Shown here piece by piece: positions 26,049 to 33,532 of a DNA stretch of 33,532 nucleotides. The translations under genes and the position numbers were made by a program. The stretch comes from Acinetobacter sp. WC-141 (GTDB lineage Bacteria > Pseudomonadota > Gammaproteobacteria > Pseudomonadales > Moraxellaceae), in contig NZ_AMSS01000062.1 in the NCBI RefSeq assembly GCF_000313935.1, positions 1-33,532 of the forward strand. Reading direction: 5' to 3'. Position 1 is the stretch's first letter, and each line of letters opens with the position of its first letter. The notes beneath the pieces were generated by a model. It saw nothing but the letters and a program-made list of their open reading frames with translations, made no database searches and had not been told where the DNA came from.

Positions 26049-26699
26049 TTAGATTTTCTTATCTTCAATATTGAGTGCACTAATGGCCAATACGGCTTGT
26101 GTACGGTTTTGCACACCTAATTTTCTAAAGATCGCTGTCACATGCGCTTTAATCGTTGCTTCCGAAACATCGAGTTCGTATGCGATCTGTTTATTTAACA
26201 AACCTTCTGCAACCATCATCAAAACACGGAATTGCTGAGGTGTTAAAGATTGTATACGTTCAGCTAACGCAGTTTCATCTGCTGCTCTCGGGTCAAGATT
26301 AAGATTAGATGGCAAGTTAGGTGGTAACCAGATATCACCTTCTAAAACTTGACGAATCGCTTCGCCAATATGACTGGGATGAGCAGATTTAGGAATATAA
26401 CCCATCGCGCCATGTGCAATCGCACGCTGGATGATTGAAGTTTCTTCATGTGCAGAAACTACAATTATTGGAATAGCTGGATACTGTGCTCGTACATAGA
26501 CTAGAGCCGAAAAGCCTGAAGCACCCGGTAAATTTAAATCGAGTAATACTAGATCAGGTTCTGCCCCATTTTCCAAACGCTCATAAAACTCATCAACCGA
26601 AGCTGTTTCATGAATTTGTGCCTGTGGCAGGCTATAACGTACTGCTTGAATTAAAGCATGACGAAACAAAGGATGATCATCAACGATTAAAATATTCAT
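26049..26699 (-). CDS. crbR: NarL/LuxR-type response regulator, CrbR/ErdR-like
   Basis: Two-component response regulator of 216 aa. The receiver domain (1-120) has the acidic pair D7-D8, phosphoacceptor D54 in LLDLNLPG, and K104 in YIPKSAHP. A LuxR/GerE helix-turn-helix occupies about 148-210 (LTPQQFRVLMMVAEGLLNKQ, then SEATIKAHVTAIFRKLGVQN). Its location beside the CrbS-type kinase, yjcH-actP and acs identifies it as the CrbR (ErdR in Pseudomonas) activator of acetate uptake and acetyl-CoA synthetase. The shared GAC-N4-GTC boxes are its presumed targets. No such box was seen before crbR itself. Confidence 0.88.
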   Translation of the reverse strand: MNILIVDDHPLFRHALIQAVRYSLPQAQIHETASVDEFYERLENGAEPDLVLLDLNLPGASGFSALVYVRAQYPAIPIIVVSAHEETSIIQRAIAHGAMGYIPKSAHPSHIGEAIRQVLEGDIWLPPNLPSNLNLDPRAADETALAERIQSLTPQQFRVLMMVAEGLLNKQIAYELDVSEATIKAHVTAIFRKLGVQNRTQAVLAISALNIEDKKI

Positions 26700-27075
26700 A
26701 AGCGATTAAAGTAATCTTGAGCATAAGTATGGCCTATTGTAACCCTACTATTTAGATGAAAGATACGTTCATCTTATCCATTTTTATGCAAAATGTTGAT
26801 AAATGCAGAACTTAGCTAAAATTTTCAGATGTTTTTTAACATTTAATCAAAATTAATCTGTTTTTTATATAAGCTTCCTTTTTATTATAAAAAATATATC
26901 ATCAATAATTATATAAAATAAAAACAGCAACTTACTATAAAAATAAAGTATAAAAATCCACTATTTATCTTTTATATTTAAAACTGATAAGGTTGACCAA
27001 TTTCGTTATTTTACAGTTCGCCGTCATTGTTGATTAATAAGTCCAATCTCTTGTTTTAGGCTTAGGAACCAAATT
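26700..27075. other. AT-rich divergent intergenic region, crbR / msuE
   Basis: 376 bases without a gene. It must hold the crbR and msuE promoters. A short dyad ATGTT-TTTT-AACAT is present near 26830. I saw no convincing sigma-54 -24/-12 element before msuE, though sfn/msu genes use sigma-54 in Pseudomonas. Confidence 0.4.
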
Positions 27076-27813
27076 ATGACTGGTATCACATCACCAAAAC
27101 CTTTGAATATTGTTGCTGTTTCTGGTGGCTTAAATACCCCATCTAAAACGGAAAGTCTGGTTCAAGCCATTCTTGATGAGTTATCCGAAGCAACCGACAT
27201 TAAAGTTCATTTTATTAAATTAAGCGAAATTGGGCCTTTATTAGGCGGTGCATTTTATCGCAATCAACTTCCACAGCGCGTGCAAGACGACCTTGCAGCG
27301 GTTGAAGCAGCTGATGCTTTAATTGTAGGTACACCAGTTTACCGTGCATCTTTTACGGGTCTTTTCAAACATTTCTTCGATTTTGTTGAACAAACTGCAT
27401 TAGTCGATGTACCTGTACTTTTAGCAGCATCGGGCGGTAGCGATCGCCATGCTCTTGTACTTGAACATCAACTTCGTCCATTGTTCAGCTTCTTCCAAGC
27501 ACAAACTTTACCAATTGGCGTATATGCGACCGATCGCGACTTTACTCCTGAATATACGGTGAAAAGTGAGCAATTATCAGATCGTATTACGTTAGCCGTG
27601 GCACGTGCATTGCCAATTTTAGAATGGGCGCCAGCGAAAGGTAAACGTGCTGAAGTAGTCAAATCTAAGACTCAGCAAGCAAATCAAGAACTTGGTATTA
27701 ACAAGCAAATTGAGCAAGAAGAAGTTTTGCCTTCAGCGGCTGTACCAGATCTTGATGCGGCAGAGTCTCGCTTGCATCACAAGTCTGGCAAATCATTAAC
27801 GCATGTTGCCTAA
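27076..27813 (+). CDS. msuE: NAD(P)H-dependent FMN reductase MsuE
   Basis: Cytosolic flavin reductase that supplies FMNH2 to sulfone or sulfonate monooxygenases, 245 aa. The flavodoxin-like fold starts with NIVAVSGGLNTPSKTESLV (phosphate-binding loop), followed by the family motif GTPVYRASFTGLFKHFFDFV and the LLAASGGSDRHALVLEHQLR stretch. MsuE proteins are usually about 185 residues; here about 55 extra residues follow the catalytic domain (from about 190), polar and low in complexity. The gene leads a two-gene unit with sfnG, 44 bp apart. A TTAGGA ribosome-binding site precedes the ATG. Confidence 0.88.
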   Translation: MTGITSPKPLNIVAVSGGLNTPSKTESLVQAILDELSEATDIKVHFIKLSEIGPLLGGAFYRNQLPQRVQDDLAAVEAADALIVGTPVYRASFTGLFKHFFDFVEQTALVDVPVLLAASGGSDRHALVLEHQLRPLFSFFQAQTLPIGVYATDRDFTPEYTVKSEQLSDRITLAVARALPILEWAPAKGKRAEVVKSKTQQANQELGINKQIEQEEVLPSAAVPDLDAAESRLHHKSGKSLTHVA

Positions 27814-27857
27814 GTGCAATATGTCTAAATAAAAATAACGAATGGGGAGAACGCACC

Positions 27858-28970
27858 ATGACGCAATTACAACAACCGATTAAATTTGCTTATTGGGTAC
27901 CAAATGTGAGCGGTGGCCTTGTTGTAAGTAACATTGAACAGCGTACAGACTGGAGTTACGACTACAATGTCCGACTTGCACAAGCTGCCGAAAACAATGG
28001 TTTTGAATATGCGCTCACCCAAATTCGTTTTACGGCGGGCTATGGGGCAGAAAACCAGCATGAATCCGTGAGTTTCAGTCATGCATTACTGGCAAAAACT
28101 GAAAAACTTAAGGTGATTGCGGCTATTCTGCCCGGCCCCTGGAAACCGGCACTCGCTGCTAAACAACTTGCCACAATCGATTATCTCACCGAAGGTCGTA
28201 TTGCCATTAATGTGGTAAGTGGCTGGTTTAGAGGTGAGTTTGATGCGATTGGTGAAGAGTGGCCAGAGCATGACCAACGTTATGTCCGCTCTGAAGAATT
28301 TATTCGCACATTAAAAGGAATCTGGACCACCGATAACTATAGTTTCGATGGTAAATACTACCAATTTCAAAACTACACGCTTAAACCGAAACCTTTGCAA
28401 AAGCCTCATATTGAAGTGTTTCAAGGCGGCAGCTCACGTGCTGCACGCGACATGGCTTCACGTGTTTCTGATTGGTATTTCACCAACGGGAATACGGTAG
28501 AGGAAATTCAAAAACAAGTCGAAGACATTCGTACTAAAGCAAAAGCCAATAATCACCATGTCAAAATTGGGGTGAATGCGTTCATTATTGCCAGAGATAC
28601 CGAAGAAGAAGCAAAAGCGGTACTTCAAGAAATTATTGATAAAGCCAATACTGAAGCGGTAAATGCATTTGGTGATGCAACACGTGAAGCAGGCGCAGCT
28701 TCTCCAGAGCAACAAGGTAACTGGGCAAAATCAAGTTTTGAAGATTTAGTGCAATATAACGATGGATTTAAAACCAATTTGATTGGTACGCCAGAACAAA
28801 TTGCAGAGCGTATTGTGGCGCTTAAAGATGTAGGTGTTGATTTAATTCTTTCTGGCTTCTTACATTTCATTGAAGAGGTAGAATATTTTGGAGAAAAAGT
28901 TCTGCCCCTCGTTCGTGAATTAGAACTTCAACAACAAAAGGAGGTAGATATTCCAGCGAAATCAGCCTAA
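27858..28970 (+). CDS. sfnG: FMNH2-dependent dimethylsulfone monooxygenase SfnG
   Basis: Two-component flavin monooxygenase of the bacterial luciferase-like superfamily that cleaves dimethylsulfone to methanesulfinate, allowing growth on organic sulfur. The 370-aa protein opens with FAYWVPNVSGGLVVSNIEQR, the SfnG hallmark, and contains the luciferase-family blocks GRIAINVVSGWFRGEFDAIG and EVFQGGSSRAARDMA. A GGGGAGA ribosome-binding site lies before the ATG. MsuE encoded just upstream is its likely FMNH2 supplier. Sulfate starvation normally induces such operons; no regulator gene (sfnR) is adjacent. Confidence 0.93.
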   Translation: MTQLQQPIKFAYWVPNVSGGLVVSNIEQRTDWSYDYNVRLAQAAENNGFEYALTQIRFTAGYGAENQHESVSFSHALLAKTEKLKVIAAILPGPWKPALAAKQLATIDYLTEGRIAINVVSGWFRGEFDAIGEEWPEHDQRYVRSEEFIRTLKGIWTTDNYSFDGKYYQFQNYTLKPKPLQKPHIEVFQGGSSRAARDMASRVSDWYFTNGNTVEEIQKQVEDIRTKAKANNHHVKIGVNAFIIARDTEEEAKAVLQEIIDKANTEAVNAFGDATREAGAASPEQQGNWAKSSFEDLVQYNDGFKTNLIGTPEQIAERIVALKDVGVDLILSGFLHFIEEVEYFGEKVLPLVRELELQQQKEVDIPAKSA

Positions 28971-29032
28971 AAAACTCCAGCCAAAACAGCGCAAGACAAT
29001 AAAAACAATAAATTAAAAATAAAGACTTATTG

Positions 29033-29064
29033 GCTCCAAGACTCGGCTTGGAGCTTTATTTTTT
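29033..29064. terminator. Bidirectional terminator after sfnG
   Basis: Stem GCTCCAAG / CTTGGAGC with a 6-nt loop, followed by a long T-run on the plus strand, lies between sfnG and the convergent Lrp-family gene. Confidence 0.9.
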
Positions 29065-29065
29065 T

Positions 29066-29479
29066 TTAAGATTTCTCAACTTCTCGAATCACAGTTTCAA
29101 CCGAATAACGGCACCACTTTGAAAGTTTTTCAATAAATTCATTTAATGCTGAGGGTTCGAAATGGCTTATGATCATATAACAAGCATTGCCCATGACTTT
29201 AAAACATTCATCGATTTGTTCGTATTGCTTCACTAAATTTTCAATTTCTTCAAATGCGCGTTGTTCATTTAAATGCAAATGAATAAATTGTTTATGCGAA
29301 TATTGAACGGCAATGGTGTAGTTTTTGATAACACCAGCATCCATCAACTGAGCAATACGAGCACCCACCGCCTGCCCTGTCCGGTGAACTCGCTGTCCAA
29401 TTTCTTTATTGGTTAATCGAGAATCCTGTTTAAGCAATGCAATAATTTTTAGATCAATCGGGTCTAATTCAATATTCAT
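29066..29479 (-). CDS. Lrp/AsnC-family transcriptional regulator
   Basis: DNA-binding regulator of 137 aa. An AsnC-type winged helix occupies residues 4-60 (LDPIDLKIIALLKQDSRLTN, then GQAVGARIAQLMDAGVIKNY). The C-terminal RAM/AsnC ligand domain (about 65-135) is slightly short and begins QFIHLHLNEQ. It is transcribed divergently from the isochorismatase-family gene, separated by 105 bp, so that hydrolase is its most likely target along with itself. The ligand is unknown. Confidence 0.88.
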   Translation of the reverse strand: MNIELDPIDLKIIALLKQDSRLTNKEIGQRVHRTGQAVGARIAQLMDAGVIKNYTIAVQYSHKQFIHLHLNEQRAFEEIENLVKQYEQIDECFKVMGNACYMIISHFEPSALNEFIEKLSKWCRYSVETVIREVEKS

Positions 29480-29584
29480 TTTTCATGGCGAAAGAAAACG
29501 GGCGGTAATGCTTTCATCTGACTATAGCCGATTTTTCAAGCAGAGAATAATCTTGTTTTATCTCATATCAACAAGAGTAATCTC

Positions 29585-30127
29585 ATGAAACAAGCACTAT
29601 TAGTTATCGATGTACAAAATGATTATTTTAAAAATGGCAAAATGGAATTAGTGGGACCAGATCAAGCGCTTGAAAAAATAAAACAGCTCGAACAATATTT
29701 TAACGAGAAAAACTTACCAATCATTTATGTACAACATATTAATCCACCACAAGCCAGCTTCTTCCAAGAAAATACAGATGGTGTTTTACTTCACCCTGAA
29801 CTGAGCGCTCACGATGATGCATTAATTGTGATAAAACATTATCCAAATAGTTTTTTAGAAACCAATTTAGACAAACTTTTAAAAGCACATCAAATTGAGC
29901 AACTCATAATTACAGGCATGATGACGCATATGTGTATTGATTCAGGTACACGTGCAGCCAAAGAACTTGGCTATCAACCCATCTTGATTGCAGATGCAAC
30001 TGCCACTCGTGATTTAAGCCATAACGGAAAAACTGTAAAGGCTGAAGACGTACAAACTGCTTTTTTGACTGCGCTTAGTACGTTTGCAACTGTACAAAAT
30101 ACCACCGATTTTCTGGCGAAATCTTAA
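29585..30127 (+). CDS. Isochorismatase-family cysteine hydrolase
   Basis: Cytosolic hydrolase of 180 aa with the full catalytic triad of the family: D9 in LLVIDVQNDYF, K84 in IVIKHYPNSF and C117 in GMMTHMCIDSGTRAA. The non-prolyl cis-peptide motif before the cysteine is also present. Members hydrolyse isochorismate, nicotinamide or other amides; the sequence alone does not settle the substrate, and no siderophore or NAD genes are next to it. It is divergent from the Lrp/AsnC regulator and carries its own terminator. Confidence 0.87.
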   Translation: MKQALLVIDVQNDYFKNGKMELVGPDQALEKIKQLEQYFNEKNLPIIYVQHINPPQASFFQENTDGVLLHPELSAHDDALIVIKHYPNSFLETNLDKLLKAHQIEQLIITGMMTHMCIDSGTRAAKELGYQPILIADATATRDLSHNGKTVKAEDVQTAFLTALSTFATVQNTTDFLAKS

Positions 30128-30135
30128 ATAAAACT

Positions 30136-30169
30136 CAATAAAAAAGCCCCGATTGGAGCTTTTTTATTG
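30136..30169. terminator. Bidirectional terminator, hydrolase / acs
   Basis: A 12-bp stem CAATAAAAAAGC / GCTTTTTTATTG encloses a CCCC-GATT-GG loop region between convergent genes. Confidence 0.9.
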
Positions 30170-30174
30170 AAATG

Positions 30175-32124
30175 TTATTTTTGTCTATCGGGATAAACCG
30201 TTGCAATGAGCTGATCTACCACTGCTGGTTCAGCCAAAGTAGATGTATCACCTAAACTATCCAGCTCATTAGCCGCGATTTTTCCTAAAATACGACGCAT
30301 GATTTTACCTGAACGCGTTTTAGGTAACGCTGGTGCCCAGTGTAGTGCGTCAGGTGAAGCCACTGGTCCGAGTACTTTACGTACCCAGCTAATTAACTCT
30401 TTTCGCAGTTCTTCCGACTCTGGAACGCCTGCTTGCAAGGTCACGAAAGTACAAATACCTTGTCCTTTAATGTCATGTGGCATTCCCACGACGGCAGCTT
30501 CTGCCACAGCTTCATGCGACACAAGAGCACTTTCAATTTCAGCAGTGCCTAGACGGTGTCCAGAAACGTTTAAAACATCATCCACACGGCCTGTGATCCA
30601 GTAATAGCCGTCTTCATCACGACGAGCACCATCACCTGTGAAGTAGGTATTTTTAAAGGTCGAGAAATAAGCCTCAATAAAGCGGTCCGGATCACCCCAA
30701 ATGGTACGCATCTGGCCTGGCCATGAATCTTTAATCACCAGATTACCTTCAACCGCACCTTCTAGCTCATTGCCCTCCCCATCGACAATGGCAGGTTGAA
30801 TACCAAATAACGGACGTGTTGCAGAACCCGGTTTTAAAGCTGTTGCGCCTGGTAACGGTGCAATTAAAATACCACCTGTCTCAGTTTGCCACCATGTATC
30901 AACAATCGGGCAGCGGCCTTCACCAACAACATTGTAGTACCAGTTCCAAGCTTCAGGGTTAATAGGCTCACCAACCGAACCGAGTAAACGTAAACTGCTA
31001 CGGTTACTTTCACGTACAAACGAATCACCTTCACGCATCATGGCGCGAATCGCAGTTGGCGCTGTATATAAAATCGAGACTTTATGTTTATCGACCACAT
31101 GACCAAGACGTGCCCATGTTGGGTATTGAGGAACACCCTCAAACATTAAAGTCGTGGTGCCATTTGCCAGTGGTCCATAGAGCAAATAACTATGTCCTGT
31201 AATCCAGCCGACATCAGCCGTACACCAGTACACATCATCTTGTTTTAAATCGAAGACCTCTTTAAAGGTACTTGCCACATAAACCAGATAACCGCCTGTG
31301 GTATGCAAAACGCCTTTTGGTTTGCCTGTCGAACCAGAAGTGTAAAGAATAAATAATGGATCCTCTGCCTTCATCGGCTCTGGAGGACAATTTGCATCAA
31401 CCTCCATAATAATAAGGTGATACCACAAATCACGCCCCGGCTTCATTTCAATCGGGTTGGCATTACGGTAAACCACAACTACATTTTCAACGCACTCTGT
31501 GCCCGGTAACTCTAGAGCTAAATCAACATTTTCTTTGAGTGGCAACAACTTGCCTGCACGTAGACTTGAGTCTGCTGTAATCACCAGTTTAGCTTGGCTA
31601 TCTTCAATACGGCTTGCCAACGAGTCTGGCGAGAACCCACCAAACACCACACAATGAACCGCACCAATACGAGTACAAGCCAACATGGCAATTGCAGCCT
31701 CAGTCACCATCGGCATATACAACACAACACGGTCACCTTTACCAATGCCATATTTCTTCAAAACGTTAGCAAAGCGGCAGACTTCGTCGTGTAATTCTTT
31801 ATAAGAAACGATTTTATGGCGTGAAGGATGATCACCTTCCCAAATAATGGCTGGTTTATGAGGGTGTTCTTTAAGATGCCTGTCTAGGCAGTTTGCTGAC
31901 ACATTCAACTCACCATCAGCAAACCATTCAATTTTGAAATTGTCTTTATCAAAACTCGTATTTTTAACTTGGGTAAATGGTTTTATCCAATCGACAATTT
32001 TAGCTTGCTCTGCCCAGAATTCATCTGGGTTCTCGATAGAGTGTTGATAACGTTTAAAGTAGTCTGCTTCAACTGTACGAGCTGTTTTTTTAAATTCCTC
32101 TGGTACTGGATAGATCTCATTCAT
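30175..32124 (-). CDS. acs: Acetyl-CoA synthetase
   Basis: AMP-forming acetate:CoA ligase that activates acetate to acetyl-CoA in the cytosol, 649 aa (family about 650). Motifs in order: [20 protein letters not shown] (P-loop), [30 protein letters not shown], and K607 in TRSGKIMRR, the lysine that adenylates acetate and is silenced by acetylation in other bacteria. The ATG at 32124 ([11 protein letters not shown]) is chosen for its AAGGAAG ribosome-binding site; a longer reading adds ten unlikely residues. A CrbR-type box lies 113 bp upstream. ISAba1 sits 223 bp upstream of the start, beyond that box, so control is probably intact. Confidence 0.97.
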   Translation of the reverse strand: MNEIYPVPEEFKKTARTVEADYFKRYQHSIENPDEFWAEQAKIVDWIKPFTQVKNTSFDKDNFKIEWFADGELNVSANCLDRHLKEHPHKPAIIWEGDHPSRHKIVSYKELHDEVCRFANVLKKYGIGKGDRVVLYMPMVTEAAIAMLACTRIGAVHCVVFGGFSPDSLASRIEDSQAKLVITADSSLRAGKLLPLKENVDLALELPGTECVENVVVVYRNANPIEMKPGRDLWYHLIIMEVDANCPPEPMKAEDPLFILYTSGSTGKPKGVLHTTGGYLVYVASTFKEVFDLKQDDVYWCTADVGWITGHSYLLYGPLANGTTTLMFEGVPQYPTWARLGHVVDKHKVSILYTAPTAIRAMMREGDSFVRESNRSSLRLLGSVGEPINPEAWNWYYNVVGEGRCPIVDTWWQTETGGILIAPLPGATALKPGSATRPLFGIQPAIVDGEGNELEGAVEGNLVIKDSWPGQMRTIWGDPDRFIEAYFSTFKNTYFTGDGARRDEDGYYWITGRVDDVLNVSGHRLGTAEIESALVSHEAVAEAAVVGMPHDIKGQGICTFVTLQAGVPESEELRKELISWVRKVLGPVASPDALHWAPALPKTRSGKIMRRILGKIAANELDSLGDTSTLAEPAVVDQLIATVYPDRQK

Positions 32125-32236
32125 AAGCAACTTCCTTGATCTTGTGCATCCCATCTCGAGACTGTGGCTATTATTTTACTGGATCTTATTTGCATGCCTT
32201 TGCAGTATGATGACTCTTTCAAAGTCCAAACAATGC

Positions 32237-32246
32237 GACTTTGGTC
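32237..32246. promoter_or_regulatory. Putative CrbR box upstream of acs
   Basis: GACTTTGGTC is identical to the core before yjcH-actP. A second looser dyad GACT-N7-AGTC lies at 32212-32226, nearer the acs start. Confidence 0.6.
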
Positions 32247-32337
32247 ATATATTAACCACTTACTCAAGCATACGAAATTGTGAATATTTTTATAAAATTA
32301 AGTTGATTTAAAACATTTGTCTATAGCTTTTACTTTT

Positions 32338-32346
32338 ATAATTTTT
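32338..32346. repeat. Left 9-bp target duplication of ISAba1
   Basis: ATAATTTTT abuts the left IS end. The right flank after 33526 reads ATAATT before the window stops, matching the first six bases, as expected for a 9-bp IS4-family duplication. Confidence 0.75.
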
Positions 32347-32364
32347 CTCTGTACACGACAAATT

Positions 32365-32910
32365 TCACAGAACCCTTATCCTATCAGGATTCTGCTTTCT
32401 TAAAATTGCCAAAATTTCCTTAAACTCTTCTTTTTTCCCAAAACCAATTAAACGCTGAATCGCCATTTGAACATAGTCTAAACCATAGCGAAATAAACTC
32501 ATTGAGAGTCGTCCATGCTTCTTTATTTTTATCGCTTTTTTTTGATTATGTTGCCATTCACCCGTTAAGTAACACCAACAGAAGCTTATAGCTAACACCG
32601 CAATCAATTTTTTCACTCGTCTAGGGTCTGTCAAGCGCGTATTTTCAAGATTAAACCCGCGTCCTTTGAGACAACTGAATAAGGTTTCAATTTCCCAGCG
32701 TAATGCATAATCCTGAATAGCATTGGCATTAAACTGAGGAGAAACGACGAGTAAAAGCTCTCCATTTTCTAACTGTAGTGCACTTATATATAGTTTCACC
32801 CGACCAACCAAAATCCGTCGTTTACGACATTCAATTTGACCAACTTTAAGATGGCGAAATAAATCACTAATTTTATGATTCTTTCCTAAATGATTGGTGA
32901 CAATGAAGTT
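32365..32910 (-). CDS. ISAba1 transposase, C-terminal part (OrfB, frameshift product)
   Basis: C-terminal half of the IS4-family transposase. Read from the slip in the A7 run (32909-32915), the frame continues KKNFIVTNHLGKNHKI without a stop; an independently initiated product would begin near 32811. It carries the YREK signature Y-x2-R-x3-E-x6-K (YALRWEIETLFSCLK), which includes the third catalytic acid of the DDE triad. The fused protein would be about 362 aa. Confidence 0.88.
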   Translation of the reverse strand, partial: NFIVTNHLGKNHKISDLFRHLKVGQIECRKRRILVGRVKLYISALQLENGELLLVVSPQFNANAIQDYALRWEIETLFSCLKGRGFNLENTRLTDPRRVKKLIAVLAISFCWCYLTGEWQHNQKKAIKIKKHGRLSMSLFRYGLDYVQMAIQRLIGFGKKEEFKEILAILRKQNPDRIRVL

Positions 32911-33455
32911 TTTTTAACACGAATGCAGAAGTTGATGTCTTGTTCAATTAACCATGTAAACCACTGCTCACCGATAAACTCTCTGTCTGCGAACACATTC
33001 ACAATACGGTCTTTACCAAAAATGGCTATAAAGCGTTGAATCAAAGCAATACGCTCTTTCGTATCTGAATTTCCACGTTTATTAAGCAATGTCCAAAGGA
33101 TAGGTATCGCTATTCCACGATAAACGATTGCGAGCATCAGGATATTAATATTTCGTTTTCCCCATTTCCAATTGGTTCTATCTAAAGTCAGTTGCACTTT
33201 GTCGAATGAAAACATATTGAAAATCAACTGAGAAATTTGACGATAATCAAAATACTGACCTGCAAAGAAGCGCTGCATACGTCGATAAAATGATTGTGGT
33301 AAGCACTTGATGGGCAAGGCTTTAGATGCAGAAGAAAGATTACATGTTTGCTTTAAAATGATCACAAGCATGATGAGCGCAAAGCACTTTAAATGTGACT
33401 TGTTCCATTTTAGAGATTTGTTTAAGATAAGATATAACTCATTGAGATGTGTCAT
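32886..33455 (-). CDS. ISAba1 transposase, N-terminal part (OrfA)
   Basis: N-terminal 189 residues of the ISAba1 transposase. The first catalytic aspartate is in LTLDRTNWKWG and the second in NVFADREFIGEQW. The frame stops at 32886, but seven consecutive A residues in the message (GTTAAAAAAAC) allow a -1 slip into the second frame. The 189-aa length matches the known first ORF of ISAba1. Confidence 0.93.
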   Translation of the reverse strand: MTHLNELYLILNKSLKWNKSHLKCFALIMLVIILKQTCNLSSASKALPIKCLPQSFYRRMQRFFAGQYFDYRQISQLIFNMFSFDKVQLTLDRTNWKWGKRNINILMLAIVYRGIAIPILWTLLNKRGNSDTKERIALIQRFIAIFGKDRIVNVFADREFIGEQWFTWLIEQDINFCIRVKKTSLSPII

Positions 33456-33466
33456 AGTATTCGTCG

Positions 33467-33494
33467 TTAGAAAACAATTATTGTGACATTATTT
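33467..33494 (+). promoter_or_regulatory. ISAba1 outward promoter
   Basis: TTAGAA (33467-33472) and TTATTT (33489-33494) with a 16-bp spacer match the known outward promoter near the transposase 5' end of ISAba1. It points rightwards, out of the window and away from acs, so it may drive whatever gene follows. Confidence 0.75.
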
Positions 33495-33532
33495 CAATGA
33501 GTTATCTATTTTTGTCGTGTACAGAGATAATT

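Larger units (their letters stand above)
32347..33526 (-). mobile_element. ISAba1, complete (IS4 family, 1180 bp)
   Basis: The element starts CTCTGTACACGACAAA and ends with the inverted match TTTGTCGTGTACAGAG, giving 16-bp terminal repeats and a length of exactly 1180 bp, that of ISAba1. It carries two minus-strand frames joined by a frameshift. The flanks show the 9-bp duplication, so the copy inserted by transposition here, upstream of acs. Confidence 0.95.

Noticed and set aside
26940..27075. Sigma-54 promoter before msuE-sfnG
   Set aside because: No TGGCAC-N5-TTGC-like element could be found, although such control is known for sfn genes in Pseudomonas.
1..33532. CRISPR arrays, tRNA or rRNA genes
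   Set aside because: No regularly spaced repeats, tRNA-like cloverleaf or rRNA sequence was recognised on either strand.

Overview
The window looks like chromosomal DNA of Acinetobacter baumannii or a close relative. The evidence is the 33-36 kDa outer membrane protein (Omp33-36) gene, a complete 1180-bp ISAba1 copy, overall AT-richness and many short, well-formed intrinsic terminators. All calls come from reading the sequence and from family knowledge; no database search was run.

Layout. (1) 1-3099 is accessory DNA. The 5' part of an IS3-family element (orfA plus the start of orfB) has landed in, or right at, the 3' end of a two-gene recombinase module: a tyrosine recombinase and an overlapping partner with a duplicated 40-residue unit. 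The pair resembles the first two genes of a gamma-mobile-trio (GMT) type element. It lies just downstream of yajR, so this is probably one edge of a genomic island that continues left of the window. (2) 3295-9309 is core genome: a YajR-like MFS transporter, a DUF475/TerC-superfamily membrane protein, thiaminase II (tenA), two small membrane proteins (GlpM, DUF1304), and a NemR/AcuR-like TetR regulator in an operon with an MDR-family reductase. (3) 9570-14150 holds uvrA and a convergent membrane diguanylate cyclase. (4) 14151-16058 is a 1-kb AT-rich gap followed by omp33-36. The gap carries a convincing unannotated small RNA on the minus strand (promoter, three hairpins, terminator) and a convergent plus-strand hairpin pair ending in a terminator. 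(5) 16119-18946 encodes a BetT-like BCCT transporter and a channel-like protein with a degenerate pore filter. (6) 19117-26699 plus 30175-32124 is an acetate-use locus: yjcH-actP, the transporter-kinase crbS, its regulator crbR, and acs. (7) 27076-30127 carries msuE-sfnG (organosulfur use), an Lrp/AsnC regulator and a divergent isochorismatase-family hydrolase. (8) 32347-33526 is an intact ISAba1 with its outward promoter pointing out of the window.

How the genes work together. A GAC-N4-GTC dyad (GACTTTGGTC or GACTTTAGTC) lies about 100-140 bp upstream of yjcH-actP, of acs, and of an unrecognised gene between crbS and crbR. This suggests one CrbS/CrbR-controlled regulon for acetate uptake and activation, and makes the unknown gene a candidate new member. 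The observations most worth following up are this shared box, the small RNA beside omp33-36, and the interrupted GMT-like recombinase pair.
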